Below the pieces are notes generated by a model. It was not told where the DNA came from. It was given only the letters and a program-made list of their open reading frames with translations, and searched no databases. Below are positions 56,322 through 62,410 of a stretch of 64,000 bases of DNA, in pieces; position 1 is the first letter of the stretch; each line of letters begins with the position of its first letter. The stretch comes from a virus. The position numbers and the translations under genes were made by a program. Location of the stretch: the IMG/VR virus record IMGVR_UViG_3300034198_017658, positions 1-64,000 of that record, one strand, 5' to 3'.

Positions 56322-57034
56322 GATTGTTTATTTTCATAAGGATTTTTAACCTTTGGAAAACCGTCAAAAGCTGGACCTATTCTTTCTCCTTTTTCATTTA
56401 AACCAGTTTTTATTCCTTTTGTCCATGTCCATGGATTCTGTTCATTGTTTTTCATTTTAGCTTGACCGTAAGCAAATCTATCATCCATTAATTTTTGATT
56501 ATCCCAAAGATTTTCTATTGAGACTTCGGTTGATTGGAACAGTTCGTTTGGATAGATAATAAAATGCATTATTGGCATGCCGGCAGGAAAAATTACAGGC
56601 TCCCCAACTTTTGTAATTTTCCAATTCATATTGAATTCATCTGGCCACCAATAACTTGGTATTGAAGCTGTAAGCGGGACAGCACCATCTACAAAATAAT
56701 TTGGAGATCCACTTATCCATGTACTATAACCGTCTTCTGTATGGAATGCCCAACCTGTCATAAATGACATCATCCCAATGATACTAGGTATAACTATTGA
56801 TCTGTCACCTATTTTTTCTCCTTCTAAAACTTTAGGTACAGTGTTTCCACCATCCCATTGAACTACTACATCTTGTTGTAAAAGCAACTCCCAACCAGTT
56901 ACATTTGCTACCGTTAATGGAAGACATTGATAGGCGTGTTTGTTATACGTGTCATCCATCCAATCTCTTTTTAATCGAGATTGTTTTATTTCTGGTGGTT
57001 CTTGAGTAGTTCTAAGCAGAGTTAACTTAGTCAT
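56318..57034 (-). CDS. DUF6065-like protein
   Basis: A 238-residue protein matching my recollection of the DUF6065 family: KRDWMDDTYNKHAYQCLPLTVANVTGWELL near the N-terminus, FMTGWAFHTEDGYSTWISGSPNY near residue 91-113, and a Trp/Pro-rich PSYWWPDEFNMNWKI. The family is often found beside 2OG oxygenases and may have a related beta-barrel fold, but here there is no H-x-D pair with a distal His, so it is not called an oxygenase. Function unknown. The gene ends ATGA-overlapped with the 59-residue gene. Confidence 0.75.
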   Translation of the reverse strand: MTKLTLLRTTQEPPEIKQSRLKRDWMDDTYNKHAYQCLPLTVANVTGWELLLQQDVVVQWDGGNTVPKVLEGEKIGDRSIVIPSIIGMMSFMTGWAFHTEDGYSTWISGSPNYFVDGAVPLTASIPSYWWPDEFNMNWKITKVGEPVIFPAGMPIMHFIIYPNELFQSTEVSIENLWDNQKLMDDRFAYGQAKMKNNEQNPWTWTKGIKTGLNEKGERIGPAFDGFPKVKNPYENKQS

Positions 57035-57038
57035 ATAA

Positions 57039-57773
57039 TTAACTAGGACGCTCGTACATCAGTGGTTGATTATTCCCTTTAGAAATACCTAACTCAGGTT
57101 CAATTTTTTGACCATCAATTGCGTAACCAATTGGCTGTTTATGGTTATTGTCATTATAATCAAACATAGTTACAGCACTGTATTTAACACCGCTTGTAAC
57201 TTTAAGTGATGCATGAGAGTAGATGTAGGTTGATGGAAACAAAACAATATCACCCTTTTGTGCTTTAAAAGCAATATTTAAATATGGGAACCATAATTCT
57301 CCACCCTCATAATCATCATTAAGATACGCAACAGAAGAAACTGTACAAGTATAAGAAAAACCGTGATCTGAATGTACTTCAAAATGTTGCCCTGGCTTAT
57401 ATCTAACAAAATTAATTGCTTCCATAAAATCCATCTTAAAATTGTACATAGACTGATAATGAGTTAGACATTTTTTGATTGCTTTTTCTGTATCCTCATA
57501 ACAATTTCGAACTTCTTCAAATTCTGGGGTTAAATATTGCCAGTGAGCTGGGCTCATTTTCAAGTCTACACAATCTCTATAGTCCGGTTTTTTTTCGTTA
57601 TAACCAACTAAGGCATCTGACCACTTAAATAGTTCGTGGGTGCTTTCCCCTATGGTTGCTTCAAGTCTTTCAGGAATATTAACATTATCTTCAAATGCCC
57701 CTCTATATAAATAGATTCCGAATTTGGCATTATCTTGTGGTTCTTTGCACGACCCAATATGGAAGTATTCCAT
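57039..57773 (-). CDS. 2OG-Fe(II) oxygenase, P4H type, with Lys at the 2OG-anchoring position
   Basis: The start is set at ATG 57773 because GGAG lies seven bases upstream; an ATG at 57788 has no such site. The 244-residue protein has FEVHSDHGFSY (H134 and D136), the P4H hallmark YLNDDYEGGELWFP, and FPSTYIYSHASLKV with H187. The position that normally holds the Arg contacting 2OG reads SGVKYSAVT, i.e. Lys 197. Lys occupies this place in some family members, so activity is still likely. Transcribed divergently from the plus-strand oxygenase gene. Confidence 0.83.
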   Translation of the reverse strand: MEYFHIGSCKEPQDNAKFGIYLYRGAFEDNVNIPERLEATIGESTHELFKWSDALVGYNEKKPDYRDCVDLKMSPAHWQYLTPEFEEVRNCYEDTEKAIKKCLTHYQSMYNFKMDFMEAINFVRYKPGQHFEVHSDHGFSYTCTVSSVAYLNDDYEGGELWFPYLNIAFKAQKGDIVLFPSTYIYSHASLKVTSGVKYSAVTMFDYNDNNHKQPIGYAIDGQKIEPELGISKGNNQPLMYERPS

Positions 57774-57841
57774 TTTATCTCCGTTCATTTTTAGTTTATG
57801 CTATTATGAGTATATCATAAATATCAATCAGTGAGGTTACT
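57774..57841. promoter_or_regulatory. Divergent promoter region between two oxygenase genes
   Basis: This short gap separates the only plus-strand gene from the minus-strand block, so both must be transcribed from here or nearby. On the minus strand TATGATATACT resembles an extended -10 element. On the plus strand AT-rich hexamers (TATCAT) precede the GTG start, which has GAGG six bases upstream. No clear -35 box is visible on either strand. Confidence 0.45.
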
Positions 57842-58474
57842 GTGACTAACTCTAGTAATGAATCATTAATTCTACCAGGTCATTTTGGTTCTTCGGCAGA
57901 AAACGTAAAGATAATTAAAAATTTTGTTGAATTAGATGATTTAAAAACAATACAAAAATTTTTACCAACAATTAATGAATGGATTGATTCTGGAGAAAAT
58001 AGTTACGATGATAATGGGGTTTGCACATACGATGCCTCTTACTGGGCAAATAGACAGTGCAGCGGAGATATTCTTAAAAAAATAAATTTAAATATTTATA
58101 ATCTTGTAAATAAATATATTTATAAAATGAAATTATTTTTAGAAGATCAATTTAATGTAAGTCTATTCGCTAGACCACCAGTTATCATCAGATGGTTTCC
58201 TGGAATAGAGCAACAACCTCATGCGGATAAGCAATTAAACGATGGTTCACCAAATCCATTCCCTACTTATGATTTAAACTCATTAATTTATTATAATGAT
58301 GACTTTGAGGGTGGAGAATTATATTATCCTCAACATGATATTTTAGTTAAGCCAGAACCAGGTTTAGCCGTAGCCCATCCTGGAGATATCAATTATTTAC
58401 ACGGCGTCAAAAAGATAATAGCCGGTGAAAGATTTACTACTCCTTCATTCTATACGATAACAGAATTATTATAA
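57842..58474 (+). CDS. 2OG-Fe(II) oxygenase, P4H type (only plus-strand gene)
   Basis: A 210-residue oxygenase starting at GTG behind GAGG. The core has EQQPHADKQ with H127 and D129, IYYNDDFEGGELYYP, AHPGDINYLHGVK with H187 and GERFTTPSFY with R197. The N-D-D-F-E-G-G-E motif and the F-P-G-x-x-Q-x-x-H-x-D arrangement are those of prolyl-4-hydroxylase-like phage enzymes. It points toward the PASTA gene and ends only 26 bases from the end of that convergent gene. Its orientation sets it apart from the other eight oxygenases and suggests separate acquisition or timing. Confidence 0.87.
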   Translation: MTNSSNESLILPGHFGSSAENVKIIKNFVELDDLKTIQKFLPTINEWIDSGENSYDDNGVCTYDASYWANRQCSGDILKKINLNIYNLVNKYIYKMKLFLEDQFNVSLFARPPVIIRWFPGIEQQPHADKQLNDGSPNPFPTYDLNSLIYYNDDFEGGELYYPQHDILVKPEPGLAVAHPGDINYLHGVKKIIAGERFTTPSFYTITELL

Positions 58475-58499
58475 TAATCTGTAAATTATTTTGTTTTTC

Positions 58500-58929
58500 C
58501 TACTTAAAAGCTGGTGGGAAGAATGGTGGGAAGAATGGTGGAAAGAACGGTGGGAAGAATGGTGGGAAGAATGGGGGGAAATACGGCGGAAAGAACGGTG
58601 GGAAGAATGGCGGAAAGTATGGCGGAAAGTATGGCGGAAAGTATGGCGGAAAGTATGGCGGAAAGTATGGCGGGAAAAAGGGCGCAGTAATACTGTAATT
58701 AATTGTTGAACCCATTGGAGCAACAGAAGTATCTGTTACCGCAGTTGCTACTAAGTTTAAGTTTGGATCAGATGGGTTCGAAGTTGAAACTTGTGTTACA
58801 GTTCCTACAACAAATCCTGCGCTAGTTATCGCTGTATTAGCTGTTGCTTGAGTAGCTCCGAGCAGCTATAGTTGGTTTAGCTTTTTTTCTTTTGGACTTT
58901 TGTCCGTCATTATTATTTGAAGTAACCAT
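58500..58929 (-). CDS. PASTA-domain protein with (F/Y)FPP repeat tail, about 142 aa, made by +1 recoding
   Basis: ATG 58929 directly follows the tail-fibre stop. The first frame encodes MVTSNNNDGQKSKRKKAKPT and then stops at 58837. The +1 frame is open from 58865 to 58500. Joining at CGGA (58857-58860, codon 24) gives PTIAA then ATQATANTAITSAGFVVG, the start of a PASTA-like domain (about residues 24-78, ending SVAPMGSTINYSI). PASTA modules bind cell-wall material or act as structural spacers. The C-terminus is 14 tandem tetrapeptides, each Phe or Tyr followed by Phe-Pro-Pro, ending AFK. Between tail-fibre genes and a P4H-like gene, it is probably a virion or host-surface-binding component. 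Confidence 0.7.
58513..58680 (-). repeat. Fourteen 12-bp tandem units encoding (F/Y)FPP
   Basis: Fourteen consecutive 12-base units (plus-strand forms GGTGGGAAGAAT and GGCGGAAAGTAT, with a few variants). The block 58609-58668 holds five identical units, suggesting recent slippage or unequal expansion, while the others vary at synonymous or Phe/Tyr positions. Read on the minus strand in the PASTA frame they encode Phe/Tyr-Phe-Pro-Pro. Confidence 0.93.
58857..58860 (-). other. Putative +1 recoding site CGGA in the PASTA gene
   Basis: Frame A reads GCT GCT CGG AGC (CGG at 58860-58858); skipping one base gives GGA GCT ACT CAA, the beginning of the PASTA domain. The permissible window (58840-58865) is 26 bases and contains no other rare codon of this type. 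Confidence 0.72.
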
Positions 58930-58930
58930 A

Positions 58931-61507
58931 TTATGCGCTTAAGTCTCCTAGGGCAACCCATGTATTTGCTGCTCTCTTGATAAGTGTAGCAGATGACCAT
59001 TGGGTACGCAACTTTAGTCCGGGTGTGGCACTTACTGTTACACCAGAAGCTCCAGCTATCGTTACCTGACCAGCTCCGGTTTGAAGAATTGTTAAAGTAG
59101 CTCCAGTAGCCATGTTTACGGTGTTATCTGCTGGAACAGTAAGGGTTGTGGCAGAAGCGTTAGAAACTTCAACCATCTTATTCTTATCTGTTAACACTAA
59201 GGTGTAGCTGGTTGTTTGTTGATTTAATGTAGTGTCAGCTATCTTGCCTGGGTCAATTGCTGCTGTTGAAGATATGTCAGCATTAACTATTGTACCGTCA
59301 GAGATCATAGTGCTGGTTACGGTTCCTGTGTCACCTGTTGTTACCACGGTTCCAGTAGTTGCTGGTAATGTAATTGTAGTTGTACCTGCTGTAGCATTTG
59401 CTTGCAATAATACAGTTCCTGAAGTTGAACCGTTATAAGTTATACCGCCAGTAAAGGATTTATTAGAAAGAACTTGGGTATCTGAAGTTCCAACAATTGT
59501 TCCAGAAGGAACTGCTTTACCAAGAACTTGGGTGGAAGTAAGAACTGTTGTATTATTAATCTTGTAAACCTTACCGCTTACCAAATCTAAGTCTTCAGAT
59601 GAAGTCCAAGCTTTTGTGGCATCGTACCAATAAAATGTTTTATCGGTTGCACCATGAAGCAAAATTCCGCCGCCGTCAGCAGTTGTATTTGTTTGTGTAA
59701 CAACGTTAGCCATTTCAATGTTTTTGTCTGTAACAACCAATGTATTGGCATTGATTATAGTATTAGTACCGTTGACAATTAAGCTTCCGCCAACTGTTAA
59801 GTTTCCACTTAATGAGGTATTACCAGAAGAATTTCCTATGTTTAATGTTGTAGCTCCACCAGCAAAGTTTACAGTTGTAGCTGTTGTGTTGATAAGACTA
59901 AATGTAGAACTTGTTGTAGTTGCCTGAGTCGTCCAAATTGGTGACGCCATAGTCTTATTAGACATAGTTTGAGCTGTTGTTAAATCTGCTGTCACAGCAG
60001 TGTTAATGGCAACTGATGGGGTTGAGCCTTCACCGGGCGTATGCGTGACTATGATTCCAGTACCACCTGATACATCTGAAACATAATTACCTGTTGTATC
60101 TGTGCCAAGAGCAACAGAGTCTGCTGCAATTGTTGCAGTTAGTGTTGCGTTACCCAAATTTGTTAGAGTAACGTTTCCGGTTAAATCACCAGCAAGGGTA
60201 ATAACTGGAGAGATAGTACCCCATTCAAGGCCTGATGTTGTTGAAGAATTAGCTCTTAATATTTGGGAATTAGTTCCAACACCAAGTCTTGCTGGAGTTG
60301 CACTAGCAGTAGCAACTATTACATCTCCCTTAGTCGTAACTAATGATTTTGCAATATAAGTAGACGACGCATTGCTTAATGCATTAGAGTACGCTGTAGA
60401 AGCTGCGTTTGCAACAAATTGTGTTGTGGCAATTTGTGCACTTTGAGTTCCGTCAACTGCTGTTGGAGCAGATGGAGTTCCAGTTAGTGTTGGACTAGCT
60501 AATGGAGCAAAGCTAGTTGCAACAAAAGCGGTAGTAGCTATTTGAGTTGTATTTGCACCCGCAACTGCTGTAGACGCTGTTGCGTTACCAGTAAAAGCTG
60601 GAGCATTTAATGGTGCATACCCTGTAAACGAAACGCCAGAAGATTGTACACCTGTTACTCTTCCATATGTGTCTACGGAAATATTACTAAGAAATTGAGT
60701 CGTGTTTGAACCTGTAGTACTTGAAACTGTTATAGATCCAAGGTTAATGTAATCTTGACTAATAACAATAGCTGAATTATCATAAGTGGCTATTGATAAT
60801 TCATTTCCATTAACAACTAGACCAGCACCTGCAGTAAAGCTTGAGGTACCAGTAAATTGTGTAAATGTTAAAGAATCGGTTCCAAAAACGATATCTTCAG
60901 AAGTCCCAGTGCCAAGTGTGATTAATATAAAACCTTGTCCAATGTTTGTAGTTCCAGAAACAGTATAAATTGCATCCCCTGCCCTTACTTGTCCGGAAAC
61001 GCTGTTGTCTGAATCAGTACGGCGTATCAATTTCCATTTTGAGCCAGCTGCTCCTTTTGAATCTACTCTATAAATTCCATTCTGCTTGGCGTCCGCTTGA
61101 TTTTTTACTAAAATTGAATAAGTATTAGTCACTTCAAAACCATCTACTGACAAAATACCATTAGCGCTAGCTTCGAGATAGGCACCCACTCCCAATGTTC
61201 CATTATTATAAGTGCATGTTGGAAGGGCTGCTGTTGTTGTAAGAGATACTGCATCATGCCAGTTTAAACCTGCAGCTACAGAATCAACATATGCTCTTGT
61301 AGCAAGAGCAGTTGAACCTGTCCCTGCATTTGATGCAACAACTGAAGTAACATTCAAAATGCCATTTGCAGCTATATTGGCTACGACGTTACCTGTTGAA
61401 TCTTTAAATTCAACTAATGGGGCTGTTGCTCCAGATGCTGCCTTTACAACAAAGGCTTCATCGAGTACGGTTACTTCTGGTGCAGTTTCAATTCTTAAAC
61501 GGGCCAT
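58931..61507 (-). CDS. Tail fibre protein, 858 aa
   Basis: A tail-fibre-type protein with a short N-terminal domain (MARLRIETAPEVTVLDEAFV), Ala/Thr/Ser/Gly-rich beta-helical or triple-stranded repeats, and a region near residues 300-370 with two near-repeats of the widespread fibre motif A-P-x-x-T-G-x-x-T-A-x-T-A-x-x-G-x-x-T-x-Q-I-A-T-T-x-F-V. A third partial copy sits upstream. The C-terminus ends LIKRAANTWVALGDLSA, like trimeric fibre tips. Codon usage and composition are less AT-rich than the accessory genes, as expected for an abundant virion protein. It starts behind AGGAG. A distal receptor-binding or whisker-like fibre is likely. Confidence 0.85.
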   Translation of the reverse strand: MARLRIETAPEVTVLDEAFVVKAASGATAPLVEFKDSTGNVVANIAANGILNVTSVVASNAGTGSTALATRAYVDSVAAGLNWHDAVSLTTTAALPTCTYNNGTLGVGAYLEASANGILSVDGFEVTNTYSILVKNQADAKQNGIYRVDSKGAAGSKWKLIRRTDSDNSVSGQVRAGDAIYTVSGTTNIGQGFILITLGTGTSEDIVFGTDSLTFTQFTGTSSFTAGAGLVVNGNELSIATYDNSAIVISQDYINLGSITVSSTTGSNTTQFLSNISVDTYGRVTGVQSSGVSFTGYAPLNAPAFTGNATASTAVAGANTTQIATTAFVATSFAPLASPTLTGTPSAPTAVDGTQSAQIATTQFVANAASTAYSNALSNASSTYIAKSLVTTKGDVIVATASATPARLGVGTNSQILRANSSTTSGLEWGTISPVITLAGDLTGNVTLTNLGNATLTATIAADSVALGTDTTGNYVSDVSGGTGIIVTHTPGEGSTPSVAINTAVTADLTTAQTMSNKTMASPIWTTQATTTSSTFSLINTTATTVNFAGGATTLNIGNSSGNTSLSGNLTVGGSLIVNGTNTIINANTLVVTDKNIEMANVVTQTNTTADGGGILLHGATDKTFYWYDATKAWTSSEDLDLVSGKVYKINNTTVLTSTQVLGKAVPSGTIVGTSDTQVLSNKSFTGGITYNGSTSGTVLLQANATAGTTTITLPATTGTVVTTGDTGTVTSTMISDGTIVNADISSTAAIDPGKIADTTLNQQTTSYTLVLTDKNKMVEVSNASATTLTVPADNTVNMATGATLTILQTGAGQVTIAGASGVTVSATPGLKLRTQWSSATLIKRAANTWVALGDLSA

Positions 61508-61541
61508 ATCTCTCCTAGAGTGAGATTTTAAACAACTAGAG

Positions 61542-61551
61542 ATATAGTAAT
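61542..61551 (-). promoter_or_regulatory. Shared ATTACTATAT motif, candidate late promoter of the tail fibre gene
   Basis: Minus-strand ATTACTATAT 34 bases before the tail fibre start, in the 59-base gap after the glycosyltransferase gene. The bases just after it (ATATCTCT, 61538-61545) can pair with 61506-61513, which covers part of the ribosome binding site and start codon. Confidence 0.5.
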
Positions 61552-61566
61552 AGGAAAACTATGAAA

Positions 61567-62373
61567 TTATTGGGTTATTCTTTTCAAAAATTCTAGCATT
61601 CTGCCAACATATTTTATTCGACCAAAGTGAGTCAAATTGATTGTTGGATCAACCCATATTTTGCCACCCATATTTTGCCAGTAACGACAGAAACCATAAT
61701 CCTCAGATAAAAATCTTCCATTTTCATCAACATATGAGTTAAACAAGGCGTACGCATTTTCTATCTCATTACCGTGCAATGCCCCTGTATCGTCTTTGTA
61801 TTTTAATTTTTTATATTTTTTAAACATCTTATCAAAGACTTGACGTTTGATAAGCATAAAGCCAGTTCCAGCTTCATAGCATTCGATTGCTCCGTTATCA
61901 ATATTTAATTGGTTTTCTCCGGGTTTGGTCATGTGCACAACGTATCTAGTGGCATACTCCATGAGATCTGTCGGAGCAATATCTGATATTGCACCTTCTT
62001 TTACTTTATCCCAATTTATTTCTTTAATTGGGTAAGAAGCTGTTATTACATCCTTGTCGTGCCACATCAACTTTAAGATTGTTTCTTTATCAAACTGAAG
62101 ATCAACATCAATAAATAGCATATGGGTAAAATCTGGATTACCCATAAACTTTGCAACGAGGTTATTTCTAGCACGGTTGATTAAGGAATCTGAGATTGTA
62201 CAAATTGAATACTTTAATCCAATTTCTTTAAAATAAAGACAAGTCTGAAGAAGACTCATCATAAATGGTTCTGTTACTTGAGAATCGTAACATGGAAGGG
62301 CTATAAAAAGATGCCAGCTCTCAAGCTGCTCTTTGGAAATTGTAATATTGATTGGTTGTTCTTCTACAGGCAT
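61567..62373 (-). CDS. GT-A type glycosyltransferase
   Basis: A 268-residue protein with a family-2-like GT-A fold: an early strand HLFIALPCYDSQ, a conserved SLINRARNNLVAKF, then a D-x-D motif in LFIDVDLQF (residues 89-91) for metal/nucleotide-sugar binding, a later GTGFMLIKRQVF strand and an acceptor-side SEDYGFCRYW (about residue 228). No membrane segment. Placed between two tail fibre genes, it probably glycosylates a virion protein such as a fibre, or alters the host surface. The gene has a strong sigma70-like promoter whose start would coincide with the ATG. Confidence 0.82.
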   Translation of the reverse strand: MPVEEQPINITISKEQLESWHLFIALPCYDSQVTEPFMMSLLQTCLYFKEIGLKYSICTISDSLINRARNNLVAKFMGNPDFTHMLFIDVDLQFDKETILKLMWHDKDVITASYPIKEINWDKVKEGAISDIAPTDLMEYATRYVVHMTKPGENQLNIDNGAIECYEAGTGFMLIKRQVFDKMFKKYKKLKYKDDTGALHGNEIENAYALFNSYVDENGRFLSEDYGFCRYWQNMGGKIWVDPTINLTHFGRIKYVGRMLEFLKRITQ

Positions 62374-62379
62374 ATAAAT

Positions 62380-62408
62380 ATATTAGCCTAAGGATTGGTG
62401 GTTGTCAA
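62380..62408 (-). promoter_or_regulatory. Sigma70-like promoter, probably leaderless, for the glycosyltransferase gene
   Basis: Minus strand TTGACA (62408-62403), a 17-base spacer, then TAATAT (62385-62380). The expected start of transcription, about seven bases downstream, falls on the A of the ATG at 62373. There is no ribosome binding site in between, so a leaderless messenger is predicted. Confidence 0.7.
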
Positions 62409-62410
62409 GT

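Noticed and set aside
58473-58500. Terminator after the plus-strand oxygenase
   Set aside because: There is a six-base A/T-only stem followed by T-rich sequence; too weak to claim in such an AT-rich region.
58513-58680. CRISPR array
   Set aside because: The 12-bp units are contiguous, without spacers, and encode a peptide repeat.
58491-58709. Plus-strand frame of Trp/Glu repeats (and a Gly-Gly-Lys-Asn/Tyr frame) across the 12-bp repeat
   Set aside because: The minus-strand (F/Y)FPP frame is continuous with the PASTA domain; the other frames are by-products of the 12-bp periodicity.
58469-58723. Minus-strand frame of His-Thr-Phe-Arg / Ser-Ser-His repeats
   Set aside because: This is another register of the same repeat, with no domain upstream and overlapping the oxygenase end.
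6450-58929. Explaining the split genes as plain sequencing or assembly indels
   Set aside because: Indels would not choose in-frame CGG codons. All six have the same direction (+1), the same tetramer CGGA, and the tetramer is common out of frame without any frame change. Errors remain possible for a single site, but not readily for all six.
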